Position numbers and translations under genes: made by a program. From positions 1 to 30,588 of the forward strand of contig DAIDTZ010000048.1 in NCBI GenBank assembly GCA_027456925.1: a stretch of 30,588 nucleotides of DNA, read 5' to 3'. This stretch comes from Nitrospirota bacterium (lineage in GTDB: Bacteria; Nitrospirota; UBA9217). The notes under the pieces were generated by a model. The model was not told the DNA's origin. It made no database searches and saw only the letters and a program-made list of their open reading frames with translations. This document shows, piece by piece, positions 23,125-30,588 of the stretch (positions are counted from its first letter, which is position 1; every line of letters begins with the position of its first letter).

Positions 23125-23153
23125 TTGTAATTATGAGAACGAAGAAGTATAAA
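23125..23153 (+). promoter_or_regulatory. Sigma-70 promoter of the DUF1848 gene
   Basis: TTGTAA (23125-23130) and TATAAA (23148-23153) are separated by exactly 17 bases. Transcription would start near 23160, leaving a leader of about 58 bases before ATG 23218. Confidence 0.65.
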
Positions 23154-23217
23154 GAATATTACTGTGGCAACAAGCCCTTTGTAAAGAGCTTTTTCTGCTT
23201 TGAGAAGGTCGGAGAAA

Positions 23218-24090
23218 ATGATCATCAGCGCCAGTAGAAGAACTGATATCCCGGCATTTTACAGCGATTGGTTCATGAAACGGATCGAAGAGGGCTTTGT
23301 TTTGGTTCGGAACCCGATGAATGCCCGTCAAGTGAGCCGGATTTCCCTGGCCCCGGAACTCGTGGATTGCATCGTCTTTTGGACAAAGAACCCGGCCAGG
23401 ATGATCGACAAGCTGACTGTTCTTGACCGGGAAAAGTATAGTTACTACTTTCAATTTACGCTGACGCCCTATGGGAAAGATATCGAGCCGAATGTACGGG
23501 ATAAAAACGACGTTGCAGCAACGTTCATCGAATTGTCGGAGAGAATCGGCAAAGAGCGCGTTGTGTGGAGATATGACCCGATACTCATGACGGACTCGAT
23601 AAACAGGGATTTTCACTGCAGGTCCTTTGAACGCTTAGCCAGGGCACTGACCGGACACACTGATACATGCATCATCAGCTTCGTGGATTTTTATGCGAAA
23701 TGCCGAAAGCGGCTGAGCAGTCTCAAGGCCCGCGAGATGAGCCTGGAAGATATTCGCGCCGTCGCAGGAGCATTTGCCGGCATATGCAAGGCCTATAATT
23801 TGAAACTCGAAACGTGCGCTGAAGAGGTCGATCTTTCAGATTTGGGCATAGGCCATGGAAAGTGTATCGATGATGAACTTATATCCAGGATCATCGGGCG
23901 GCCGTTTGAAGTGAAAAAGGATAAGTCGCAGCGTGAACTCTGCGGATGTGCCGCCAGTACGGATATTGGAGCGTATAACACCTGTCCTTTTGGTTGCCTT
24001 TACTGCTATGCCAACAATGGTAGCGAGGCTGTGTCAGCAAAGATATCTCTCCATGACAGGGAGTCTCCCTTGCTGTCGGGCGCTGAGTAA
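23218..24090 (+). CDS. DUF1848 protein with C-terminal radical-SAM-like cysteine motif
   Basis: The 290-residue protein matches DUF1848 from its first residues (MIISASRRTDIPAFYSDWF) through IVFWTKNPARMID and VVWRYDPILMTD. Near the C-terminus it has CPFGCLYCYAN, a CxxxCxxC motif like that which binds the [4Fe-4S] cluster of radical SAM enzymes. In those enzymes the motif is N-terminal; Pfam describes the C-terminal cysteine cluster of DUF1848 as resembling it, to my recollection. A second Cys pair (LCGCAAS) precedes it. Function is unknown; SAM or photoproduct chemistry is only a guess from the motif and barrel-like repeats. The start is set at 23218 by the conserved N-terminus; GGAG and AAGG lie just upstream. 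Confidence 0.83.
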   Translation: MIISASRRTDIPAFYSDWFMKRIEEGFVLVRNPMNARQVSRISLAPELVDCIVFWTKNPARMIDKLTVLDREKYSYYFQFTLTPYGKDIEPNVRDKNDVAATFIELSERIGKERVVWRYDPILMTDSINRDFHCRSFERLARALTGHTDTCIISFVDFYAKCRKRLSSLKAREMSLEDIRAVAGAFAGICKAYNLKLETCAEEVDLSDLGIGHGKCIDDELISRIIGRPFEVKKDKSQRELCGCAASTDIGAYNTCPFGCLYCYANNGSEAVSAKISLHDRESPLLSGAE

Positions 24091-24118
24091 TATCGTGATG
24101 TTGAAACGCATTTGTCGT

Positions 24119-24135
24119 GGATCGGGAAGCGATCC
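24119..24135. repeat. Perfect 6-bp hairpin between convergent genes
   Basis: GGATCG (24119-24124) and CGATCC (24130-24135) are perfect inverted halves around GGAAG. It lies 29 bases after the DUF1848 stop, in the gap before the convergent small membrane protein gene. There is no T-run on either strand, so intrinsic termination is unlikely. Confidence 0.3.
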
Positions 24136-24187
24136 CCATGCCCCCTCGGGCGTAACAACCTCCCGCTCTCCTTCTCAAGTTCCGCAG

Positions 24188-24376
24188 TCATTTCCCCGTG
24201 ATAAAGAGTCTCACTATTCTACCTACAAGGATTATCCCTAAGATAATGCCTGTGGCTAGTGCAAGGAAGATAGCAAAAAAAAGAGTCAGCTTGAAGACCA
24301 GAAAAAAGAGAGGGATTAACACGGCGCAGAGTATTATCGTCAGGCAACCTGTGACAAAATCCTTCGCTTCCAGCAT
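24188..24376 (-). CDS. Small hypothetical two-helix membrane protein
   Basis: The 62-residue product starts MLEAKDFVTGCLTIILC and has two strongly hydrophobic stretches (about residues 8-32 and 33-55) ending in a short basic tail (GRIVRLFITGK). AAAGGA lies 8 bases before the ATG, and an extended -10 promoter is present 47 bases upstream. A longer upstream frame is rejected because its extra residues show no protein-like character and would include the promoter. It is downstream of, and on the same strand as, the diguanylate cyclase gene but has its own promoter. I do not recognise the family. The promoter, ribosome-binding site and membrane pattern together make it a credible small gene. Confidence 0.6.
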   Translation of the reverse strand: MLEAKDFVTGCLTIILCAVLIPLFFLVFKLTLFFAIFLALATGIILGIILVGRIVRLFITGK

Positions 24377-24422
24377 TAAGGTGGTCCTTTCCGTTTTCCC
24401 TTTCAGAGGGAGTCTAGTGACA

Positions 24423-24431
24423 ATTATAACA
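24423..24431 (-). promoter_or_regulatory. Extended -10 promoter of the small membrane protein gene
   Basis: The minus strand reads TGTTATAAT (24431-24423), a perfect TGnTATAAT extended -10 element. There is no good -35 box at the usual distance, which extended -10 promoters do not require. Transcription would start about 40 bases before ATG 24376. Confidence 0.5.
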
Positions 24432-24548
24432 GAAGTGGGCTGGGGGAGAAGATCAAGGAGGGGAAATTTAACAGTAGAGACCTGATATGGCCTGGCAATA
24501 CGACAATTAAGAAGCAAGAAATTTTGAGAAATGAGGTTCTTGCTTTTC

Positions 24549-26693
24549 TTAATTCTCTCTTCCCCGCTTGCTTCTTTTTTGTTCATACATCAGCGCGTCT
24601 GCCTGGACCAGCAGTTCATCAAGAGAACTGGGATTCTCGTGGTCGTAATAGCCAAGTCCTGTGCTTAATGACAGTTTCCAGGGTTCGCTTTCCCCGGCAT
24701 TAAAGATATCCAGATTTTTCTGTAAACGGGCAGTAACCAGATCAGTATCCGTCTTCGTTATCCCTATCGGGACAACCACAAACTCATCTCCGCCGAGACG
24801 AGCGATGATGTCTACATTCCGAAAGGACTTCTTGAGGATATTGGCAATCATGATTAAAGCCTTATCCCCTTCTTTATGGCCCAGGTTGTCATTGATCGCC
24901 TTTAAACCATCCATATCCGCGGACAGTATATACATGCTTCTCTTCAATCGTTTGGCCATATTCAATTCCCGCTCGGCAAGGTCGTAGAATCCTCTCCGGT
25001 TGTACAGGCCGGTCAGAGCGTCGGTAAAGGAAAACTCACGGAGTTGCGCTTCCATGCGTTTACGCTCGGTTATATCCCTGAGTATCCCCTTGATACCGAG
25101 AAAATCGCCTTTCTCGTCCTCTATCATCATGCTCGACGCTTCAAGTTCCAGTGGTTCTCCATTTATTTTCCTGGCCGCCATGTAGTAGGCGCTTACCGCC
25201 TTCTTGATCTTCAACTCCTGCCTGAACGCCTCCCTGTCCTTCGGGTCTCTCCAGTAGTCAAGCGCGTTCCTGCCGATCATTTCAGAGGGGTCTTCGTGGC
25301 CGAATATCCTCGCCCCCGCCCGGTTCATCATTATAAAGACACCTTCAGCATTGACCTGATAGATCCCGTCCAGGGACGCGTCAAACAAATTTTTATATTC
25401 CGCTTCGGTCTTCCGGAGTTCTTCCTCCATCTGTTTCCGCCCGGTAACGTCCTCATACAGAGCCAGCCAGACAATTCCGTGGGTAGGGTGCTCAAAGGAC
25501 GAAACAGTGCCGGAACACCAGAAAAGTGTCCCGTCTTTTCTTCTATTCCGGACTTCGCCGGTCCACACCCCGGCCTCCCTTAGCGACGTTGCCACGTCAT
25601 TGGCCGTTGCAACCGGAGACGTTCCGGAAGAGGCGTTCAATATGCTGATATTTTCTCCGATCAGTTCCCCCTGCCCATAACCGAACATCTTCTCAAACTT
25701 CGGATTGGTATAAGCAATGACGAGGTCAATTGCTCTGACCAGAAATACCCCCTCTTCCATTTTGTTTATGATCTCGCTGTCGAGTCGAAGCGCTTCTTCC
25801 GCCCTGGCGAAATCAGCGTGTGCCTGGTCTATTTGACCTCCGATCGATTTTGACATCTTCGTTATCAACAGGGTGACGACAAGTACGGATAAAATGGCGA
25901 GCAATGAAGATAAGAGCGCGGGATTGACGGTTTTCGTATAGGTCGTCATATACAGCAGCCCATCGACCAAAATGAGCGTGATGAGGGCGGGAAGAAACGA
26001 CCTCATCAACTGACTGCGAACAGTCTGACCTGTAAAAACACTGAAAGGCAGGGCAGTCGGCCCGGCCGCGGCTGTCAATCCGAGACCTGAAAGGACAAAA
26101 GCTGCAGCAGTCGGGAGCGCGACCGGTATGATGGTGCCGCCGTACAGGAGAGGCGTGCCGTACGCGTACCCGGCAAGAACAATACATCCAAACACGCTGA
26201 CGGCTATTCCAGCGAATGCTGCATTGTTTTTAAAACGAACCCTGGATTGGGATGAAAAGACCAGAAAGAGGATGCCTGTTGCCCCGGTTAAAAAGGCGGC
26301 AGCGGTCAGCGGCGACATATGGCCTGCACGAACATTACCAACTGGCAACGGCATGTTCAGCCACAGATATTCTGCCTCGCTTGAGATGTTAAGAAAAAAA
26401 CCGATGATTATCGCTGACGCGAGCACGAACGTCAAACAGGCAGAGAAGACGGCAAGTCTGCGCCGGGCAAAACTCAGAGGACGAAACACGTATGCCAGAA
26501 AGGACGAACTGAGTATGCTGAAACACAGTGCAGTGCTTGGAGCAATCGGAATGTAATCCGTGTGTAATCTGGTTACGATCAGCACGCCCGAAAACCATCC
26601 CAGTAAAGACACAACACTGATGAGAGCTACGAGAAATAAGCTCGCTTGGGCTATTCGCTTTAAATCAATCTCCAGCCGTTTCACAGGCTTCAC
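24549..26693 (-). CDS. Membrane-anchored PAS-PAS-GGDEF diguanylate cyclase
   Basis: The protein (about 714 residues) makes cyclic di-GMP from two GTP. Its first ~270 residues contain roughly eight membrane segments, an uncharacterised sensor-like region. A short coiled linker leads to two PAS domains (about 305-420 and 430-545; MFGYGQGELIGENIS and IFGHEDPSEMIGRNALDYW), each with a PAC-like tail. The GGDEF domain starts near LREFSFTDALTGLYNRRGFY. The active-site motif GGDEF is at 634-638 and the inhibitory site RNVD at 625-628, exactly five residues ahead, so product inhibition is expected. GTG 26693 (GGGGG upstream) is a likely start; TTG 26711 and GTG 26684 are alternatives. Signal sensed is unknown. 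Confidence 0.9.
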   Translation of the reverse strand: MKPVKRLEIDLKRIAQASLFLVALISVVSLLGWFSGVLIVTRLHTDYIPIAPSTALCFSILSSSFLAYVFRPLSFARRRLAVFSACLTFVLASAIIIGFFLNISSEAEYLWLNMPLPVGNVRAGHMSPLTAAAFLTGATGILFLVFSSQSRVRFKNNAAFAGIAVSVFGCIVLAGYAYGTPLLYGGTIIPVALPTAAAFVLSGLGLTAAAGPTALPFSVFTGQTVRSQLMRSFLPALITLILVDGLLYMTTYTKTVNPALLSSLLAILSVLVVTLLITKMSKSIGGQIDQAHADFARAEEALRLDSEIINKMEEGVFLVRAIDLVIAYTNPKFEKMFGYGQGELIGENISILNASSGTSPVATANDVATSLREAGVWTGEVRNRRKDGTLFWCSGTVSSFEHPTHGIVWLALYEDVTGRKQMEEELRKTEAEYKNLFDASLDGIYQVNAEGVFIMMNRAGARIFGHEDPSEMIGRNALDYWRDPKDREAFRQELKIKKAVSAYYMAARKINGEPLELEASSMMIEDEKGDFLGIKGILRDITERKRMEAQLREFSFTDALTGLYNRRGFYDLAERELNMAKRLKRSMYILSADMDGLKAINDNLGHKEGDKALIMIANILKKSFRNVDIIARLGGDEFVVVPIGITKTDTDLVTARLQKNLDIFNAGESEPWKLSLSTGLGYYDHENPSSLDELLVQADALMYEQKRSKRGREN

Positions 26694-26931
26694 GGAAAAC
26701 CCCCGGCCCAATACGTTATTTGAATGGAAACTTTACTCCAAGTGGCCGGAAATGTCCCGAAGAGAGATAGGCGATAAACCCCGCAAAAAAATGGCAACTC
26801 CGACTTTACATTTTGCATCCACCTGCATTGTCATATTATTCGTTAAAAAAAATCTTTCTTTTCCTCGCGCTTTTGTGTAGTATAGCACTTACTTACATTA
26901 AGAACTCCCTTGTGGAGATTGAGGTCACCTT

Positions 26932-28227
26932 ATGAGCCATAAAAAAACCATCGCTGTTCTGTTATTTTGTCTGATGATCATCCCCCGCAGCAGTCATGCA
27001 CTGACCCTGGAAGAGGGCCTGAAGATCGTCGTGCAGGACGGACGTGACGTCAAAATTGCCCAGAGCGACGAAGATGCGGCCCGAGCATCGGTATCGCTCG
27101 CACGTTCTCCGTGGCTCCCGTTCGTAGATCTCTACGGCCGCGAGACCTGGCTTCAGTACACTCCTGAGGCAAAATTCGGGTCGCAAACGGTCCCGACATC
27201 GCAGGACCAATTCCTGACCTACGGGGTAAGGGCCACACAGCTGCTCTATGACTTCGGGAAAACAGGGTCATCGATCAATGCTGCTCAGTACGGATTGAAG
27301 TCACGGGAAATCGAGACCAACCGCACGAAAAGCCAGGCAGCGCTCGACTTTATAACCAAGTACCTGGACCTGTTGGAATCCGAGAAGCTGCTCCAGGTCG
27401 CCAGGGAAGAAGTGCAGCAGTACGAGGCCCACAAAAAAGACACGGAAGCCAGGTATGGCGCGGGTGTCATTACCAAGAACGAAGTGCTCCAGGCAGACGT
27501 GACGCTTGCGGACTCCCGGCAGCGCCTTGTGACTGCCGAGAATCTCCGCTCGCTCAGGGAGTCGGAGCTCAACAGTCTGCTCCTAAGGCCGCTGAACGAA
27601 CCGGTGCAGCCTGAAGAAATTCAAAAAAGTCCTGCTGCAGGTCTTACGCTCGAAGATGCATGGGCCAGCGCCGAGGCATTGCGGCCGGCGCTCAAGGAAA
27701 TGGATGCAGAGATCGCAGCGAAAGAACAGAACGTGAAGATGGCACGGGCCGAGTATTTTCCCACATTCTACGTTTCCGGCGGCTACGAATATCAAGAAAA
27801 CCAGTACATGCTGCATCAGGATAACACATCCCTGATCGCCGGGGTGAACATCAATCTCTCTTCGGGCGGCGCAAGCAATTCAAAGATCGGCATAGCCAAG
27901 GCGGAGCTGCGGTCCCTTAAATTGTCCCGGGAAAAGCTGCTTGACAACATCCGGCTTGAAGTAAAAAGCGCCTATCTCGACCTCCAGAGCTCTGCCCAGA
28001 AGATGGAAGTAACAAAAACGGCGGTTGATCAGGCAGAGGAAAACCTGAGACTCGAGCGGCTTCGCTACAAGGAAGGCGTGGGCACTGCAACCGACGTAAT
28101 TGATGCGGTGACGCTATTGACCACGTCTGAATCTAACTCCTGGAAGTCGCTCTACGGCTATAAGCGTGCGGAGGCCGTTTTCCTCAATGCCGCAGGCAAG
28201 GATATTGTCGAATTGTACGAAAAATAG
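26932..28227 (+). CDS. TolC-family outer membrane efflux protein
   Basis: The 431-residue protein has a Sec signal (MSHKKTIAVLLFCLMIIPRS, cleavage probably after SSHA) and the two-repeat outer-membrane efflux layout: long helical hairpins with beta segments. Landmarks include LTLEEGLKIVVQDGRDVKIA near the N-terminus, ARYGAGVITKNEVLQADVTL mid-protein and LRYKEGVGTATDVIDA near the C-terminus. It would form the trimeric exit duct for the EmrA/EmrB-type pump encoded next. GAGGT (26921-26925) precedes ATG 26932. The 26712-26931 gap upstream is AT-rich with no gene; a TATAGC at 26881-26886 has no convincing -35 partner. Confidence 0.9.
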   Translation: MSHKKTIAVLLFCLMIIPRSSHALTLEEGLKIVVQDGRDVKIAQSDEDAARASVSLARSPWLPFVDLYGRETWLQYTPEAKFGSQTVPTSQDQFLTYGVRATQLLYDFGKTGSSINAAQYGLKSREIETNRTKSQAALDFITKYLDLLESEKLLQVAREEVQQYEAHKKDTEARYGAGVITKNEVLQADVTLADSRQRLVTAENLRSLRESELNSLLLRPLNEPVQPEEIQKSPAAGLTLEDAWASAEALRPALKEMDAEIAAKEQNVKMARAEYFPTFYVSGGYEYQENQYMLHQDNTSLIAGVNINLSSGGASNSKIGIAKAELRSLKLSREKLLDNIRLEVKSAYLDLQSSAQKMEVTKTAVDQAEENLRLERLRYKEGVGTATDVIDAVTLLTTSESNSWKSLYGYKRAEAVFLNAAGKDIVELYEK

Positions 28228-28314
28228 TCTAGGGGCGCTGAGGGCAGTGGGTTTGGGGTAACATTTTTTAACTCTTTGCTCTATGCTCTACACAATAATC
28301 GTCAAGGAGCTATC

Positions 28315-29193
28315 ATGGCAGAAGAAAAGACCGGCAACGGACAGAAAAAGAAAAAAGCCTTCATGATCGTCGGAGCGATCGTCGTCGTCGGCCTGACGCT
28401 CGGCTATTTCTATAACGGCTACCGCAAAACGCACGTTTCAACCGATGACGCTTTCATCCACGGCGATATCCATACTATCTCGGCCAGGATCAGCGGCAAT
28501 GTGAAGGCCGTTCTCGTTACAGACAATCAGCGGGTGAAGCAAGGCGACAGCCTGGTCGAGATAGATCCTGTGGATTACCGATCGAAGGTCGAGGCCGCCA
28601 AAGCGAACTTGGAGCTTCAGCGGGCCACGCTGCGGCTTGCTGAGATCGACCGAAAACGCGCAAAGGCGCTGTACGAACAGGATGCGAGCTCAGCTGAACG
28701 CTACGATAAGGCAGTCTCGACCTACGAGATCTCAGTGGCGCAGGTGAAGCTCGCCGAGGAGCAACTCCGGCAAGCGGAACTCAATCTGAGCTACACTACG
28801 GTCGTGGCGCCGGCGAACGGCTACGTTACGAAAAAGTCCGTAGAGACGGGCAACCAGGTGCAGACCGGCCAGCCCTTGATGGCGCTTGTCGACCTGGACA
28901 ACCTGTACGTCGTGGCAAACTACAAGGAAAACCAGATGGAGAACATTCGACCTGGCCAGGAGGTCACGATGACGGTCGACTCTTTCCCCGGGAAAGTGTT
29001 CAAGGGAAAAGTTGACAGCATCATGGCGGGAACCGGCGTGTCCTTCTCTCTCTTCCCTGCGGAGAACGCCACGGGCAACTACGTCAAGGTGGTCCAGCGG
29101 ATCCCGGTCAAGATCGTGTTCCAGAAAGGAGCCGACAAAGACCATCTTTTAAGGATCGGCATGTCCGTCGTACCCACGGTGCTGGCAAAATGA
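28315..29193 (+). CDS. HlyD/EmrA-family membrane fusion protein
   Basis: The 292-residue periplasmic adaptor links the inner membrane pump to the outer membrane channel. One N-terminal membrane anchor (about residues 16-34) follows a lysine-rich cytoplasmic tip. The lipoyl half-motifs flank a helical hairpin (SGNVKAVLVTDNQRVKQGDS and YTTVVAPANGYVTKKSVETG), and the beta-barrel region includes VANYKENQMENIRPGQEV, typical of EmrA/HlyD. The chain is a little shorter than EmrA, with a shorter hairpin. ATG 28315 is chosen for AAGGAG six bases upstream. Its stop overlaps the next start (ATGA). The 87-base spacer from the TolC gene has short CTCTNTGCTCT-like words but no clear terminator, supporting one operon. 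Confidence 0.92.
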   Translation: MAEEKTGNGQKKKKAFMIVGAIVVVGLTLGYFYNGYRKTHVSTDDAFIHGDIHTISARISGNVKAVLVTDNQRVKQGDSLVEIDPVDYRSKVEAAKANLELQRATLRLAEIDRKRAKALYEQDASSAERYDKAVSTYEISVAQVKLAEEQLRQAELNLSYTTVVAPANGYVTKKSVETGNQVQTGQPLMALVDLDNLYVVANYKENQMENIRPGQEVTMTVDSFPGKVFKGKVDSIMAGTGVSFSLFPAENATGNYVKVVQRIPVKIVFQKGADKDHLLRIGMSVVPTVLAK

Positions 29194-30588
29194 CGTTGGA
29201 GCACAAAACCAAAAGCCTCGGCCTCATCGCATTCACGGTGATGCTGCCGACCCTGATCGAGATCATCGATACGTCCATTGTGAACGTGTCCCTCGATCAT
29301 ATCCGCGGGTCGCTTTCAGCAGGGTATGACGAGGCAACCTGGACCATCACCGCTTACCTCGTTTCGAACGCCATCGTCATTCCCATGGCAGGGTGGCTCG
29401 CCAAGCTCATCGGCAGAAAAAATTACCAGATCGCCTCCATCGCGTTGTTCACCTTCAGTTCCTTCATGTGCGGCTCCGCCTGGAGCCTGAACAGCCTCAT
29501 ATTTTTCCGGATACTCCAGGGCATCGGCGGCGGCGGGCTTGTGCCGATCAGCCAATCCATTCTCCTTGAATCCTTCCCAAGGGAAAAACACGGCCAGGCC
29601 ATGGCCATCTTCGGCTTAGGCGCCATGCTGGGGCCCATCGTGGGTCCGCTTTTGGGCGGTTGGATAACAGATACCCTGTCCTGGCGCTGGATCTTCTACA
29701 TTAATATCCCCATCGGCATCATCGCGATCATCATGAACGTCATCGTAATCCAGGACCCGCCGTACATGCAGCGCCAGAAGATGAAGATCGACTACTGGGG
29801 CCTGCTGTTCCTGTCCGTGGGCTTGGGAGCGCTCCAGTTCATGCTCGACAAGGGCGAGAGCGATGACTGGTTCTCGTCCAACTTGATCGTGACCTTCGGC
29901 ATTATCGCGGCAGTATCCCTCACGCTCCTGGTAATCAATGAGTATTATTCAGAGACCCCCATCGTCAACCTGAAGCTGTTCAAGGACCGAACGTTCACGA
30001 GCGGCTCCACGGTGATGTTCTTCGTGTTTCTGAACCTCTTCGGCAGCATCGTGCTGCTGCCGATCTATTTGCAGATGATCATGGGCTACACGTCGTTTTA
30101 CGCCGGTCTCGTGCTCGGCCCCGGAGGTGTTGCCACGATCTTTGCCATGCCGATCGTAGGGAAGTTCATCGGCAAGGTGAACCCCAAGCGGTTTCTCATC
30201 TTCGGCCTGTCGGTCTGCGCCTTAAGCACGTATATGATGTCCAAGTTCAACCTGACCACGGACTTCTGGTCCTTTGTCTGGCCGCGGGTGGCGCTGGGAT
30301 TCGGCATGGGCATGACATTCATCCCCCTCACCACGCTGACGCTCTCGCATATCCCGAAAGAACGGATGACGGAAGCGACTTCGGTGTACAACCTGCTGCG
30401 GAACCTGGGCGGAAGCGTGGGCATTGCCATGACAACAACGATCCTCTCGCGCAGGGCGCAATTCCACCAGAGCCGTTTGGCGGAACATTTGTCGCCTTTC
30501 AATCCGGCGTACCAGATCGCTCATGAAAAGATGGCCGGGGTCTTAAGCATGAAGGGGTTACCGCCTGCGGGCGCAGACAGCATGATCT
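29190..30588 (+). CDS. EmrB-type DHA2 family MFS transporter, 3' end outside window
   Basis: The 466 visible residues form a 14-segment DHA2 drug:proton antiporter that lacks only its C-terminal part (family length is about 510-530). Landmarks are LIEIIDTSIVNVSLDHIRG in the first helix, WTITAYLVSNAIVIPMAGWL, the motif A-like GWLAKLIGRKN, and motif C-like GAMLGPIVGPLLGGWI with SWRWIFYINIPIG. It starts inside the stop of the EmrA-like gene. With the preceding two genes it forms a complete tripartite pump. Exported compounds are unknown; hydrophobic drugs and uncouplers are the precedent in E. coli. Confidence 0.93.
   Translation, partial: MTLEHKTKSLGLIAFTVMLPTLIEIIDTSIVNVSLDHIRGSLSAGYDEATWTITAYLVSNAIVIPMAGWLAKLIGRKNYQIASIALFTFSSFMCGSAWSLNSLIFFRILQGIGGGGLVPISQSILLESFPREKHGQAMAIFGLGAMLGPIVGPLLGGWITDTLSWRWIFYINIPIGIIAIIMNVIVIQDPPYMQRQKMKIDYWGLLFLSVGLGALQFMLDKGESDDWFSSNLIVTFGIIAAVSLTLLVINEYYSETPIVNLKLFKDRTFTSGSTVMFFVFLNLFGSIVLLPIYLQMIMGYTSFYAGLVLGPGGVATIFAMPIVGKFIGKVNPKRFLIFGLSVCALSTYMMSKFNLTTDFWSFVWPRVALGFGMGMTFIPLTTLTLSHIPKERMTEATSVYNLLRNLGGSVGIAMTTTILSRRAQFHQSRLAEHLSPFNPAYQIAHEKMAGVLSMKGLPPAGADSMI

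Noticed and set aside
26878..26886. TAGTAT/TATAGC as a promoter of the efflux operon
   Set aside because: No acceptable -35 box at 15-19 bases upstream, and the region is simply T-rich.

Overview
The window is a moderately GC-rich bacterial chromosome segment with 22 protein-coding genes, counting two cut by the window edges and one that needs recoding to be read through. Gene content suggests a Gram-negative, possibly anaerobic or facultative bacterium: a tripartite EmrA/EmrB/TolC-type efflux system, a murein transglycosylase lipoprotein, a Tat-exported molybdenum hydroxylase, SecG and a GGDEF protein. The glycolytic order gap-pgk-tpiA-secG and the word-like inverted repeats between genes resemble Nitrospirota or Desulfobacterota-type genomes, but this placement is an inference and no rRNA or tRNA gene is present to confirm it.

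Layout. 1-313: 3' end of a LOG-family (TIGR00730-type) gene, then a clear Rho-independent terminator at 401-425. 488-5372: a compact run for a two-subunit molybdenum hydroxylase (2Fe-2S subunit, Tat-dependent molybdopterin subunit), an XdhC-type maturation factor, a MocA-type nucleotidyltransferase and a DUF1499 membrane protein. 5571-6982: a DUF1015 gene behind a good sigma-70 promoter. 7091-10687: gap, pgk, tpiA and secG, closed by a strong terminator at 10723-10751. 10882-14297: a family 5 solute-binding lipoprotein, then a DrrAB-like ABC exporter pair. 14298-14824: no normal gene, but a nested inverted-repeat element and a short upstream ORF.

14825-15591 holds the most interesting object: a SAM-dependent methyltransferase related to the ArsM group. 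It has an in-frame TGA at 15442-15444 exactly where relatives carry a conserved cysteine. A 7-bp hairpin with a G-starting apical loop begins 11 nt after the TGA, as expected of a bacterial SECIS element. Downstream reading continues in the same frame through a conserved-looking C-terminus to TAA. The simplest reading is an unannotated selenoprotein. Its N-terminus also needs a one-base frameshift in a G5A4 homopolymer, which may be an assembly error, so decay to a pseudogene cannot be excluded.

15623-18079 (minus) is a Lon-family protease with a Ser-Lys dyad. It is divergent from 18291-21527, a large STAND/TPR/BTAD transcriptional activator; each has a recognisable sigma-70 promoter in the 211-bp gap. 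21628-22863 (minus) is an MltA-type lipoprotein. 23218-24090 is a DUF1848 protein with a C-terminal radical-SAM-like cysteine motif. 24188-24376 (minus) is a small membrane protein and 24549-26693 (minus) a PAS-PAS-GGDEF diguanylate cyclase. 26932-30588 is a TolC-EmrA-EmrB-type efflux operon running off the window end.

Eight of the larger intergenic gaps contain imperfect long inverted repeats built from short near-tandem words. The word differs from gap to gap but the architecture is the same, and in the glycolytic operon one precedes each ribosome-binding site. No CRISPR array, insertion sequence, rRNA or tRNA gene was seen.
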